NCBI RefSeq assembly: GCF_035917235.1
Contig: NZ_CP108423.1
Span: 4,095,001-4,159,000 of the forward strand
Direction of reading: 5' to 3'
DNA length: 64,000 bases
From: Streptomyces sp. NBC_01294
Lineage (GTDB): Bacteria > Actinomycetota > Actinomycetes > Streptomycetales > Streptomycetaceae
The translations under genes were made by a program, and so were the position numbers. How positions within the stretch are numbered: the stretch's first letter is position 1; each line of letters opens with the position of its first letter. Shown in pieces: positions 53,734-62,920 of this stretch. The notes under the pieces are model-generated. The model worked only from the letters and a program-made list of their open reading frames with translations, was not told the DNA's origin and ran no database searches.

Positions 53734-55719
53734 TCAGCCGATCTTCACGGTCTTCTGGACGGTGGTCTGGTCGATGTCGGAGGTACGGACGGTCACGTCG
53801 ATGCGCCATTCGCCGGCGAGCGGCAGCTGGACGCCCGATGCGGTCCAGTGCCCGGGGGCGGCCTGGTCGGGGACGAGCGGCAAGGGGCCGATGTCCTTGG
53901 CGGGGAGGGTGAAGGCGACCTTGACCTCGGGGAGGTCGAAGGGCTTGCCGTCGCCGGATTCGGACCAGAGGTGGAGGGTGTTGGCACCCACGCGACCCGG
54001 GTCGAGTTCGAGCCGGATCGTCCCCTTGCCGTTCGGGCCGCCGGTGTCGAAGGGCAGGGAGATCTTGACGGCGCGGTCGGGGACGGCGGTGGCGGTCGAG
54101 CCGCGGCTGCCCGACTCCTGCTCCACGGTGCGCCCCGGCTCGGTGCTGGTGAGGACCGTGGTGACGGCCAGCAGGATCACGGCGATGCCCGCCTCGGCGA
54201 GGACGGAACGGCGCAGGCCGGCGCGGTCCGGGTCGGCGTCGCGGACCCGCTTCTCACGCGCGTTCTCGCGGGCGGCACGCTGCCGGGCGAGCTGGGCGGC
54301 GCGCTCGGGGTCCGCGGGGACGGGGTCCGCGGGGACGGGAACGGGCTCTGCTTCAACGCGCCCTGTTTCACGGACGGGCTCTGTTTCACGTGAAACATCG
54401 GCGCCGGTTTCACGTGAAACATCGTCCGACGCAGGGGCTTCAGCGAGCCGTCCGGTCCACCTCCGGGACACGAAGGCGACGGCGAGGAGGACGGCGACCA
54501 GACCCACCTTCAGGAGCAGCAGCTGCCCGTAGTCGGTGCCGGTGAGGGCGGACCAGCTGCCGACCTGGCGCCAGGACTGGTAGACACCGGTGGCGGCGAG
54601 CACCAGGACGCTGACGTAGGCGACCCTGGAGAAGCGCCGGACGGCCGCGCGCTCGATCCCGGGGACCTGGTGCAGGGCGACGAGCAGCGCCGCGAGCCCA
54701 CCGAGCCAGGTGGCGACGGCCATCAGGTGCAGGATGTCGACGGGCATGGCGATGCCGGGCTGGATACCGGTGGAGGCGTGCTCGGAGAGCGCCCAGGTGG
54801 CGGCGATCCCGCCCGACACGACGGCGCCGCCCATGGCCAGGCCGAAGGTGAGGTCGCTGGTGTCCTTGGCGTCCTCCTCGGTTCCGGCGCCCTGCACACG
54901 GCGTGCGTAGACGCCGAACAGGACCGCGACGAAGAGGGCGGCCGCGCCCAGCAGGAGCAGCCGGGAGACCAGCGAGGCACCGGTCTTGGTCTCCAGAACG
55001 GCCCTGAGTCCGTCGAGGTCGAACGCGTCGGCGAAGTTCCCGGAGCCCGTGTACGGGGCCCGGAGCACCAGCATCACCAGGGTGGCGGCGGTCAGCGTGA
55101 CCCAGGCGCGCACGACGAGCTTCTGGAGCGGCCGTTCGGCGGCGCCACGGCGCCAGCACAGCAGGATGAAGGCGGCGCCGCCCACGAGGACGGCGAAGCC
55201 GGCGTAGGAGGCGTAGCGGGCGATCCCGTACGCGATGCCGACCGGCCCGCCGCCCGCCTGCGCGGCGGGGAGGGTGACATCGGTGGCGGAGGGCGCACCG
55301 ATGGAGAAGGTGAAGGCGCCGGAGATCGGGTGGCTGTCGGCCGAGACGGCCTGCCAGGCGACGGTGTAGGTGCCGTTGGGAAGGCCGGCGTGCAGGGCGG
55401 TGCCGTAGCGGATGGTGTTCCCGCTGCACATGTCGCGCAGCTCGCCGGTGTCCACGCGTTTGCCCTGGGGGTCGAGGACGCGGATGGAGTCGTCTCCCAT
55501 CGCGACCTGCTCCGAGAAGGAGAGCGTGACCTGGGCGGGAGCCGTGGCGACCACCGCCCCGTCCGTGGGGTCGCTCGCGGTGAGGGCGGCGTGCGCCGTG
55601 GCCGGGGAGGCCGCGGTGAACAGGGTTGCCAGCAGGGCTGCGAGGACCAGCGCGAGCCGTGGCAGGAATGCCGTGGCACGGGCGCGGGCCATGGAGGGGG
55701 CGGGGGCGGTGGCCGTCAT
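53734..55719 (-). CDS. CopC-CopD fusion copper-resistance protein
   Basis: The product has 661 residues. A signal peptide (to AHAALTASDPTDGAVV, His being the CopC copper ligand) precedes a CopC domain (about 45-140), eight or so membrane helices of CopD (HLMAVATWLGGLAALLVAL is the conserved region), and a C-terminal YtkA-like domain (about 560-660). The hydrophilic loop between helices is encoded partly by parS sites 7 and 8 and contains VSRETGADVSRETE. It overlaps none of its neighbours but sits 22 bp downstream of pcuAC. Confidence 0.92.
   Translation of the reverse strand: MTATAPAPSMARARATAFLPRLALVLAALLATLFTAASPATAHAALTASDPTDGAVVATAPAQVTLSFSEQVAMGDDSIRVLDPQGKRVDTGELRDMCSGNTIRYGTALHAGLPNGTYTVAWQAVSADSHPISGAFTFSIGAPSATDVTLPAAQAGGGPVGIAYGIARYASYAGFAVLVGGAAFILLCWRRGAAERPLQKLVVRAWVTLTAATLVMLVLRAPYTGSGNFADAFDLDGLRAVLETKTGASLVSRLLLLGAAALFVAVLFGVYARRVQGAGTEEDAKDTSDLTFGLAMGGAVVSGGIAATWALSEHASTGIQPGIAMPVDILHLMAVATWLGGLAALLVALHQVPGIERAAVRRFSRVAYVSVLVLAATGVYQSWRQVGSWSALTGTDYGQLLLLKVGLVAVLLAVAFVSRRWTGRLAEAPASDDVSRETGADVSRETEPVRETGRVEAEPVPVPADPVPADPERAAQLARQRAARENAREKRVRDADPDRAGLRRSVLAEAGIAVILLAVTTVLTSTEPGRTVEQESGSRGSTATAVPDRAVKISLPFDTGGPNGKGTIRLELDPGRVGANTLHLWSESGDGKPFDLPEVKVAFTLPAKDIGPLPLVPDQAAPGHWTASGVQLPLAGEWRIDVTVRTSDIDQTTVQKTVKIG
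54382..54397. other. parS site 7, inside copCD
   Basis: TGTTTCACGTGAAACA, perfect consensus, within the copCD coding sequence where the minus strand encodes VSRET. Confidence 0.95.
54406..54421. other. parS site 8, inside copCD
   Basis: GGTTTCACGTGAAACA contains the perfect 14-bp core, 24 bp from site 7. A half-site TGTTTCACGG lies at 54364-54373. Confidence 0.92.
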
Positions 55720-55741
55720 GGCGTGTCAGTTCCTCGATCCG

Positions 55742-56221
55742 TCAGTGGGCGTGGCCGGCCGTGGACGTCGGAGCCTGTGCGCTGTACGTCCGGTCCTTCA
55801 CGTCCAGCTCGACCTTGACGGAGCCGGCCTTCTCGAAGCGGAGCTCGACGGTGACCTTGTCGCCGACCTGCGGAGCGCTCTTGAGACCCATGAACATGAT
55901 GTGGTTCCCGCCGCGCTCCAGCTTGAGCTCGCCGTTCGCCGGCACGTCCATCGACTGGACCTGCTGCATCTTCTGGTCCTTGGTCTCGTGGATCTCAAGA
56001 TCGTCGGAGAGCGGGGACGTGGCGCCGGTGAGCTTGTCCGCGGTCCCGGAGGCGTTCTTGATGACCATGAAGCCGCCGGCCGCCTTGCCGTTCACGGGCT
56101 GGGGCATGAAGGCGCCGCTGACGGTCATCTCGGGCTTGTCGTCGCCCGAGCAGCCGGATATGGCGAGCGCTGCCGTCAGGGAGAGGGCGGCGGCGAGGGT
56201 GCGGGTGGTGCGGGCGTTCAC
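55742..56221 (-). CDS. PCuAC-type copper chaperone lipoprotein
   Basis: The product has 159 residues. A lipoprotein signal ends at LAISGCSG. The PCuAC (DUF461) fold follows with copper ligands of the HxM type (NHIMFMG) and upstream Met/His (FMPQPVNGKAAGGFM, EIHETKDQKM). Delivers Cu(I) to the CuA or CuB site of cytochrome oxidase. The GTG start overlaps the sco1 stop (GTGA). Confidence 0.93.
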   Translation of the reverse strand: MNARTTRTLAAALSLTAALAISGCSGDDKPEMTVSGAFMPQPVNGKAAGGFMVIKNASGTADKLTGATSPLSDDLEIHETKDQKMQQVQSMDVPANGELKLERGGNHIMFMGLKSAPQVGDKVTVELRFEKAGSVKVELDVKDRTYSAQAPTSTAGHAH

Positions 56222-56871
56222 GGGTTCTCCCCCTTGACGAGCTTCGGCAGGTCCTTCGTGTAGTCGTCGACGGTGGTGCCCTCGCCGTAGAGGACGTAGC
56301 CCTCGTCGGTCTTGGGCGAGAACGCGATGACCTGGGCGCCGTGCATGGAGATGACGTCGCCGTTGGCGTCCTTCTTGGCGGCCTCGATGCCGATGCCGAG
56401 GGTGCGCGCGGCGGCCTGGATGGTGGCGAAGTCCCCGGTGAGTCCGGTGAAGGACGGGTCCTGCGCCCTGAGCCACGAGCCGAGGGACTCGGGGGTGTCC
56501 CGTTCGGGGTCGGTGGTGACGAAGACGACCTGGAGGTTGTCCTGGTCGGCCTTGGGGAGTGCCTTCCGGGCCACGGCGATGTTGCTCATCGTCAGCGGGC
56601 AGACGTCGGGGCAGCTGGTGTAGCCGAAGTAGATGAGCGTCGGCTTGCCCTTGGTCTGCTCACGCAGGTTCCACGGCTTGCCGGTGGTGTCCGTGAGGAC
56701 GAGCTCCGGCTTGCCGAAGGGGCGGTCCAGCACGGTCGCGGCCTTGGTGTTGCTCTGGCCGCCGGAGATCTGGGTGACCGAGCCGGTCTTGGCGGGCTCA
56801 CCGCCGCAGGCGGTGAGGGTGAGTGCGGCCGCCGCGAGCAGGGCGGCGAGCGTCACACGTGTGGTGCGCAT
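56218..56871 (-). CDS. sco1: SCO1/SenC-type copper chaperone lipoprotein
   Basis: The product has 217 residues. Lipobox LTLTACGG; thioredoxin-like fold with the copper/redox CxxxC (TSCPDVCP), and the conserved His (MHGAQ). Helps to mature the CuA centre of the aa3 oxidase. Second gene of the operon, 69 bp after ycnI. Confidence 0.95.
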   Translation of the reverse strand: MRTTRVTLAALLAAAALTLTACGGEPAKTGSVTQISGGQSNTKAATVLDRPFGKPELVLTDTTGKPWNLREQTKGKPTLIYFGYTSCPDVCPLTMSNIAVARKALPKADQDNLQVVFVTTDPERDTPESLGSWLRAQDPSFTGLTGDFATIQAAARTLGIGIEAAKKDANGDVISMHGAQVIAFSPKTDEGYVLYGEGTTVDDYTKDLPKLVKGENP

Positions 56872-56940
56872 GGAGAGTTGTCCCTGGGATCGGGGATGTT
56901 ACGGACGTTCGGAGCGACGGCGCCCACGGGCGCGGCAGGG

Positions 56941-57666
56941 TCAGGCGGAGCGGCGACGCGAGGCGACGCCGAAGGCGACACCGCCGAGTCCGATGACGAT
57001 GCCGGCGATGCCGAGGGCGCGCGCGGTGGTGTCGGAGCCGTGTTCGGCGGCGGCCTTGTCGTGGCCGTTCCCGCTTTCGTTCTCGGCGTTCTTCGCCTCG
57101 TCGGCCTTGGCGCCGCTGCCGTGGTGGTCGTCGCCCTTGGGGGCGGTCAGCTTCAGGACGGGCGCGGGGTTCTGCGGCTCCGCGGCGCCTTCCTTGGCCT
57201 CCTCGATCCAGCGGACGACCTCGCCGTTGTCGTACGTCTGGATGGACTTGAAGACCATCTGGTCGGCGTTCTCGGGCAGTTTGCCGACGGACACCGGGAA
57301 CTGCTGGAACTTCCCGGCCTCGATCTTGCCGCCGGTCCAGGTCACCTTGGTGACGGCCTCGTTGATCTGCTTGCCGTGCACGGTGAGCGGCTTGTCGAGC
57401 TTGCTCTTCTCGACCGTCACGGTCCAGCCGGGAACGTCCTGCGGCATGACGGAGGTGAGCGGCTGGTCGATCGGGAAGTTGACCTCCAGCTGGGTGGTCG
57501 AAGCGTTGTCGCGCTCGTTGGGGACCTTGAAGTTGAGCGTCGCGTAGCCGCCCTTGGCGGCCTCTCCGACGGGCTGCACGCCGACGTGCGCGAAGGCGGT
57601 GCCGGACAGGACGAGGACGGTGCCGGCGGCGAGGGCGGCGGCGAAAGAGACGCGAGAGGTCTTCAT
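56941..57666 (-). CDS. ycnI: YcnI-family (DUF1775) copper-binding protein
   Basis: The product has 241 residues. After signal cleavage the mature protein starts HVGVQP, with the N-terminal His that binds copper in YcnI. A YcnI domain (about 28-160) is followed by a His/Ala/Lys-rich linker (KGDDHHGSGAKADEA) and a C-terminal membrane helix (ALGIAGIVIGLGGVAFGVA) with RRR. The ATG at 57666 is preceded by GGAGTG. First gene of the copper operon. Confidence 0.93.
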   Translation of the reverse strand: MKTSRVSFAAALAAGTVLVLSGTAFAHVGVQPVGEAAKGGYATLNFKVPNERDNASTTQLEVNFPIDQPLTSVMPQDVPGWTVTVEKSKLDKPLTVHGKQINEAVTKVTWTGGKIEAGKFQQFPVSVGKLPENADQMVFKSIQTYDNGEVVRWIEEAKEGAAEPQNPAPVLKLTAPKGDDHHGSGAKADEAKNAENESGNGHDKAAAEHGSDTTARALGIAGIVIGLGGVAFGVASRRRSA

Positions 57667-57770
57667 GGCGGAAACACTCCACGGAAGCAGTGGTGGCTCC
57701 GCGCACGGGCGCGCACGGAGTTCGCGGCCCCGGCGCTCCCGCTGTGTGTCCCGGGGAGGAGGGTGCCGCG

Positions 57771-58613
57771 TCAGGCTGCGAGGGCGAGCGCCACGGGGGG
57801 CCCGCGCCTGATCACGGTGTGCTGGAGTGCTTCGCGGCCGGTGGAGGCCGTGGAGTCGGACCCGGTCCGCAGGGTCTGCGCAGGCCGGGCGGGCGTGCCC
57901 ACGAGGCCGGCGCCGAGGGCGCGTACGAAGGCCAGTGCGGCGCGCAGCGGGCGCGTCGGGGCGGCCTCGGCGGAGAGCCGGGACAGTTCGACGAGCCGGA
58001 AGAGTGCGGCGTCGCCACGGCTGAGCAGCCAGCCGGCGGCGAGTGCGGCCAGCAGGTGGCCGATCAGCATGGCCGGGCTGAACAGTTCGGTCGTGGGCGC
58101 CGTGGCGGCGGCCTGGGCCACGTGCGCGTGGGTGCTGTGCCCCTGCGCCGCGACCTGTCCGGCCTGTGCGACCTGTCCGGCCTGCTGGGCCAAGGCGGCC
58201 GGGTCCAGGCCCGCGGCCTCCACGATCCGCCGGGCGTCGGCCGGGCTGAGCGGTACGGAGTTGCCCCCGCAGACCAGCCGGGCCGCGAGCTCCGCGAGCG
58301 ACCGGTCGGCGGCGCCGGCCGGTGCCTGCGCGGCCGCGGTGCTGTGCTGGCCGAGGCCGAACAGCGCGTGCAGGGCGAGTTGTCCGGCGGTGAGCCCGGC
58401 GGCGATCCCGGGCAGTGTCCGCCGGCGACCCGCGAGCGGGGCCGCGACCGCGAAGACGGCGAGGAAGCCGATGCAGAGGGCCCACCAGGGCACGGTGGCG
58501 CAGGACGCCAGGGCGTGTCCGGCCGCGGACAGCACGACGCAGACCGCGGTGAACACCGCGGCCCGGATCAGCCGGAGGCCGGCTCCGGCGTGCGTCGCGT
58601 GGGGGTCAGACAT
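57771..58613 (-). CDS. Membrane protein of unknown function upstream of ycnI
   Basis: The product has 280 residues with about five hydrophobic helices (AVFTAVCVVLSAAGHALAS, PWWALCIGFLAVFAVAAPLAG, GIAAGLTAGQLALHALFGLGQ, AMLIGHLLAALAAGWLLS). A loop has AQQAGQVAQAGQVAAQGHSTHAH. It has no clear domain; the position upstream of ycnI suggests a role in copper uptake or oxidase assembly (inference). Confidence 0.75.
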   Translation of the reverse strand: MSDPHATHAGAGLRLIRAAVFTAVCVVLSAAGHALASCATVPWWALCIGFLAVFAVAAPLAGRRRTLPGIAAGLTAGQLALHALFGLGQHSTAAAQAPAGAADRSLAELAARLVCGGNSVPLSPADARRIVEAAGLDPAALAQQAGQVAQAGQVAAQGHSTHAHVAQAAATAPTTELFSPAMLIGHLLAALAAGWLLSRGDAALFRLVELSRLSAEAAPTRPLRAALAFVRALGAGLVGTPARPAQTLRTGSDSTASTGREALQHTVIRRGPPVALALAA

Positions 58614-58682
58614 GGCCGGGCCATCATCGCACTGCGCTTAGGCCCTCCATACGGCAGGTCCGGAAGGTCCGTATGAGTCCCC

Positions 58683-58748
58683 TCTGCGAAGGCGGTCGCA
58701 CCCGCTGCGGCCGGTTCTGCGAAGGCGGTCGGACCCGCTGCGGCCGGT
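58683..58748. repeat. 33-bp tandem duplication
   Basis: Two 33-bp copies (58683-58715, 58716-58748) differ at one base. The multiple of three keeps an open frame on the minus strand, but no gene is supported. It lies between the divergent membrane protein and RsbW-like genes. Confidence 0.85.
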
Positions 58749-58878
58749 CGTGCCCAGGTGACGTGCACCGCCGCATACACCGCATCCCGGGAGAGCCGCA
58801 TCGGCCGGACGGGCGTAATGAGGTCCCGGACGGCCGCAGGGCGCTTACGGCCCCTCGCGGGCGGCAATACGTAACCGT

Positions 58879-59322
58879 ATGAGCATCTGGTGGTCTCTCC
58901 ACTTGAGGCGCGAAGCCGCGAGCGTGCCGCTCGCCAGGCGACTGCTGCTGGGGACGATGGAGACCGCGGGGGTGGACCCGGACATCTCCTTCGATCTCTC
59001 GGTGGCGCTGAGCGAAGCGTGTGCGAACGCCGTGGAGCACGGCGGGGACGGCGCGATCCCGGACGAGACCGAGGCGTACCACGTCACGGCCTATCTGGAC
59101 GGGGACTGCTGCCGCATCGAGGTGACCGATTCCGGTCCTGGGTTCCCACCCGCCACGGTGGCCCGCCGCAGACCCGCCCTGGCCGAACACGGCCGGGGCC
59201 TGGACCTGATCGCCGAGCTCGCCGACCACGTCCGCTTCCGCAACCGGCCGGGCCGCGGCGCGGTGGTGAGCTTCGACAAGACGCTGAAGTGGCGCGACGG
59301 CGCCCTGCTGAAGGTCTCGTAG
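58879..59322 (+). CDS. RsbW-like ATP-binding regulator (anti-sigma-type serine kinase)
   Basis: The product has 147 residues. HATPase_c_2 motifs are present: SEACANAVEHG, DSGPGFP and HGRGLDLIAEL. Such proteins bind or phosphorylate anti-sigma-antagonists or sigma factors. The PP2C phosphatase 1.6 kb away, though convergent and separated by pepP, could be part of the same partner-switching system. Confidence 0.88.
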   Translation: MSIWWSLHLRREAASVPLARRLLLGTMETAGVDPDISFDLSVALSEACANAVEHGGDGAIPDETEAYHVTAYLDGDCCRIEVTDSGPGFPPATVARRRPALAEHGRGLDLIAELADHVRFRNRPGRGAVVSFDKTLKWRDGALLKVS

Positions 59323-59328
59323 AAACGC

Positions 59329-59364
59329 CGGTGGGCGGGACCCCGTACGGGATCCCGCCCACCG
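59329..59364. terminator. Hairpin terminator between RsbW-like gene and pepP
   Basis: CGGTGGGCGGGA (59329-59340) pairs with TCCCGCCCACCG (59353-59364); the 12-nt loop folds further (CCCGTACGGG). It sits between convergent genes. Confidence 0.85.
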
Positions 59365-59382
59365 CCACGCATCGCGGAGGCG

Positions 59383-60849
59383 TCAGCCCTTCAGGCGCGC
59401 CATCCAGGCCTCGACCTCGGTCGAGGTGCGGGGCAGCCCGGCGGACAGGTTCCGGTTGCCGTCCTCGGTGACGAGGATGTCGTCCTCGATCCGGACGCCG
59501 ATGCCGCGGTACTCCTCGGGCACGGTCAGGTCGTCGGCCTGGAAGTACAGGCCGGGCTCGACGGTGAGGCACATGCCCGGCTCCAGCGTGCCGTCGACGT
59601 ACGCCTCGGTGCGCGCGGCGGCGCAGTCGTGGACGTCCATGCCGAGCATGTGGCCGGTGCCGTGCAGGGTCCAGCGGCGCTGCAGGCCGAGCTCCAGGAC
59701 GCGCTCGACCGGGCCGTCCAGCAGACCCCACTCGACGAGCTTCTCGGCCAGCACGTGCTGGGAGGCGTCGTGGAAGTCGCGGAACTTCGCACCCGGCTTC
59801 ACCGCGGCGATCCCGGCTTCCTGGGACGCGTAGACCGCGTCGTAGATCTTGCGCTGGATGTCGGTGTACGCGCCGTTGATCGGCAGCGTGCGCGTGACGT
59901 CGGCGGTGTAGAGGGAGTGGGTCTCCACGCCGGCGTCGAGCAGCAGGAGGTCGCCGGAGCGGACGTCGCCGTCGTTGCGGACCCAGTGGAGGGTGCACGC
60001 GTGCGGGCCGGCGGCGCAGATGGAGCCGTAGCCGACGTCGTTGCCCTCGACGCGGGCGCGCAGGAAGAAGGTGCCCTCGATGTAGCGCTCGGACGTGGCC
60101 TCGGCCTTGTCCAGGACCTTCACGACGTCCTCGAAGCCGCGGACGGTGGAGTCGACGGCCTTCTGCAGCTCGCCGATCTCGAACGCGTCCTTCACGGCGC
60201 GGGCCTCGGAGAGGTAGACGCGCAGTTCCTCGTCGCGCTCCTTGGTCACCTTGTCGGTGAGGGCGGACTCGATCAGCGCGTCGTGGCCGCGCACGTTGCG
60301 GACCGGGCCCTCGGCCTCGGTGAGGGCCTCGGCGAGCTTGCGGACGTCCTGGGCGGGGATGCCCAGGAGCTGCTCGGCCTCCGTGAGGGAGTGGCGGCGG
60401 CCCACCCACAGCTCGCCCTGGCCGGACAGCCAGAACTCGCCGTTCTCCCGGTCGGAACGCGGCAGCAGATAGACGGTGGCGGTGTGGCCGGTCGGCCCGG
60501 TGGGCTCCAGGACCAGCACGCCGTTCTCGGTCTGGTCGCCCGTGAGGTACGCGTACTCGGTCGAGGCGCGGAACGGGTACTCGGTGTCGTTCGAGCGGGT
60601 CTTCAGACGGCCCGCGGGGACGACCAGGCGCTCGCCCGGGAAGCGCGCGGACAGCGCGGCGCGGCGGGCGGCGGTGTGCTCGGCCTGGGCGATCGGCTCC
60701 AGTCCGTGCAGCTCCGTGTCGGCCCAGCCGGTGCGCATGCTCTCGGCGAGTTCGTCGCTGACGCCCGGGTACAGACCGTTCTTGCGCTGCTTGTGCGTCT
60801 TCTTGGGCTGCTCTTCTTCCGGGGTCTCCGGGGTGAGCTCGTCAGCCAC
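59383..60849 (-). CDS. pepP: Xaa-Pro aminopeptidase P
   Basis: The product has 488 residues. The N-terminal creatinase-like domain (about 50-200) precedes the M24 domain with LLLLDAGVETHSLYTADVTRTLP (two Asp ligands), HGTGHMLGMDVHD (His), EPGLYF and RIEDDILVT (Glu ligands). Removes N-terminal residues before proline. A basic/acidic N-terminal tail of 25 residues is extra. Confidence 0.95.
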   Translation of the reverse strand: MADELTPETPEEEQPKKTHKQRKNGLYPGVSDELAESMRTGWADTELHGLEPIAQAEHTAARRAALSARFPGERLVVPAGRLKTRSNDTEYPFRASTEYAYLTGDQTENGVLVLEPTGPTGHTATVYLLPRSDRENGEFWLSGQGELWVGRRHSLTEAEQLLGIPAQDVRKLAEALTEAEGPVRNVRGHDALIESALTDKVTKERDEELRVYLSEARAVKDAFEIGELQKAVDSTVRGFEDVVKVLDKAEATSERYIEGTFFLRARVEGNDVGYGSICAAGPHACTLHWVRNDGDVRSGDLLLLDAGVETHSLYTADVTRTLPINGAYTDIQRKIYDAVYASQEAGIAAVKPGAKFRDFHDASQHVLAEKLVEWGLLDGPVERVLELGLQRRWTLHGTGHMLGMDVHDCAAARTEAYVDGTLEPGMCLTVEPGLYFQADDLTVPEEYRGIGVRIEDDILVTEDGNRNLSAGLPRTSTEVEAWMARLKG

Positions 60850-60969
60850 GTCATCTCCTCAGCTACGACGGTACGGACCTGGGTGTGGACCGCATCCATC
60901 GTATGCGTGTACGGAGTGAGCGTGGTCCGAATCGTGCCGTCCGTCACGATTCGGAACATGCCCCGCGGC

Positions 60970-62406
60970 TCATTCGAACCGGGCGGCGAGCAGCACGATG
61001 TCCTCCGGGGCGTCGGTCGGCTCCCCGTCGGGCAGCACGGTCCGCAGGATGTGCTCGCACAGGGCCCCCGGATCGTCCCGGACGCTCCGGGGCGCCCCCG
61101 CGGCCGCCGCGTGCAGCCGGGCGTAGGCGCGGTCCATCGGGTCGCCGGTGTGGTGCAGCAGCCCGTCGGTGTACAGCAGCACCGTTTCTCCGGATGCGGG
61201 CTCGATCTCCACGCTCGGCGCCTCCCAGCAGGACAGCATGCCGAGGGGAGCGGAGAGCGAGGTCTCCACGTACTCGGTGCGGTGCTCGCCGATGAGGAGC
61301 GGCGGGGTGTGACCGGCGCCCGCCAGGATGATCTTGCTGCCCTGGCCGTCGCCGTGCGGGCCCCCGGCGGTCTCGCAGTAGGCGAAGAGCGCGGTGGCCG
61401 AGCGGGCGGGCTCGGTCAGGCGCAGCAGAAGCTCCAGGTCGGACAGGACCGCCACGGGGTCCTCGCCCTCCATGACGGCGTAGGCCCGCAGCGACGCGCG
61501 CAGCCGCCCCATGGCGGCGACGGCGCTCGGCCCGGATCCGGTGACGGAGCCGACGGCCAGCCCCAGGGCGCCCTCGGGCAGCGGCAGGGCGTCGTACCAG
61601 TCGCCCCCGCCGAGCGGCCCCGTGTGGTGGCGGGCCGCGAGCTGCACCCCGGGGATCCGGGGGAGCCGGCTGGGCAGCAGCTCCTCGGCGACGGTGGCCA
61701 GCCGCGCGCGGGAGCGCTCCACCTCCAGCATCCGGGCCAGGTGCTCGGAAGCGTGCCGTACGTACAGCCCGGCGAGGTCGCGCTGGCGGTCGCTCGGCTC
61801 GGCCTGCTCGTCGTAGAGCCAGACGGCCGCGCCGAGCCGGCCGGTGGCCTCGGCGGTCAGCGGGAGTGCGTAGCTGGCCGCGTAGCCGAGGCGCGCGGCG
61901 ACCTCGCGGTGCCGGGGGTCGACGGGGGCGGCGAAGCCACCGGTCCCGGGGGGTGCGCCCGGTTCGGGCAGGATCTCGGAGCCGCCCTGGGCGTCGGGCA
62001 GACCGTCGAGGATCCGCCCGTAGGAGGTGGCGCTGCGCGGCACGGTCTCGATGTGGCCGAGTTCGGCATGGCCGAGGCCCAGGCCGATCGTGCTGCCGGG
62101 GCCGAGTCCGTCGGAGGGCTCCAGGACGATCAGTCCGCGGCGGGCACCGACGAGTGAGGCCCCGGCGCGCAGGAACTCGTGGAGGGAGGTGTCGAGGTCG
62201 CCGGCGCGGGCCAGCCGCTCGGTGAGCTCGTGCAGGGTGGTGAGGTCCGAGACCATGCCCGCCAGCCGGTCCTGGATGAGACTGCCCGGGCCGGTCGGAG
62301 GGGCCGGTGCGGGGGTGGTCCGGGCGGGCGTGGGCGCCGCAGTGTGCGGTGACGCGGTAACTGCCGGATCGATTCCAGCCACTTTCGGCAGATGCGGGGC
62401 GCTCAT
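60970..62406 (-). CDS. GAF-PP2C (SpoIIE-type) serine phosphatase
   Basis: The product has 478 residues. A disordered Pro/Thr-rich start (about 1-40), GAF domain (about 55-210) and SpoIIE domain (about 245-475) with HHTGPLGGGDWYDALPL, GSVTGSGPSAVAAMG and VLLYTDGLLHHTGD follow. The canonical GD(V/I)xGHG is changed to GSVTGSGPSA, so metal binding, and therefore activity, may be altered. Typical role: dephosphorylating an anti-anti-sigma factor. Confidence 0.9.
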   Translation of the reverse strand: MSAPHLPKVAGIDPAVTASPHTAAPTPARTTPAPAPPTGPGSLIQDRLAGMVSDLTTLHELTERLARAGDLDTSLHEFLRAGASLVGARRGLIVLEPSDGLGPGSTIGLGLGHAELGHIETVPRSATSYGRILDGLPDAQGGSEILPEPGAPPGTGGFAAPVDPRHREVAARLGYAASYALPLTAEATGRLGAAVWLYDEQAEPSDRQRDLAGLYVRHASEHLARMLEVERSRARLATVAEELLPSRLPRIPGVQLAARHHTGPLGGGDWYDALPLPEGALGLAVGSVTGSGPSAVAAMGRLRASLRAYAVMEGEDPVAVLSDLELLLRLTEPARSATALFAYCETAGGPHGDGQGSKIILAGAGHTPPLLIGEHRTEYVETSLSAPLGMLSCWEAPSVEIEPASGETVLLYTDGLLHHTGDPMDRAYARLHAAAAGAPRSVRDDPGALCEHILRTVLPDGEPTDAPEDIVLLAARFE

Positions 62407-62920
62407 GGCGTCCGCCTTTCCACCTGGTGCGATTCGCTAAATAGCATCGCAAACCCCCAGATCGTGCTGCGCCGCCATCAAGGAATCCACATCTACACGC
62501 ACACGTGGATGCATGTCCAGCATTGCCCAGGTGGGAATCCTGGTGTCCGTGAGACGGCAACTCACTGTCGAGCCAAGGCTAGAACTTGGCCGGAAAAAGC
62601 TGGAAGCAGTCGGTTTTTGCGGTCGACTGGACGGGCTCCACAGGGCGGTCGGGTAGCTACTCGTTGGTGTCCGCGGCCAGTTGGCGCCGCCGGGAACCAC
62701 CCGGGACGGGCCGCCGTCCTTAGCGGCGGCAGCCGCTCTCGGCAGTCGGCGCGGGTCGCGCTCCGCCCCCGCCGGACGTTTGATGGACCCGTAAGAAAAC
62801 TGCACGAACCGTGTGAACCTGCTTCTGGCGGACAGTGACGCGAAACCTGTACGTGTGGTGAGACACCGGTTACATGGTGTGATGTGGCCCTCGGCGTTCA
62901 ACGGAAAGGAACGAGCGCTC
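62407..62920. other. 514-bp divergent spacer between PP2C and prim-pol genes, no gene found
   Basis: This stretch holds the promoters of both neighbours. Open frames in it have poor codon bias for this genome and no family resemblance. No palindrome, DnaA box or parS was seen. Confidence 0.6.
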
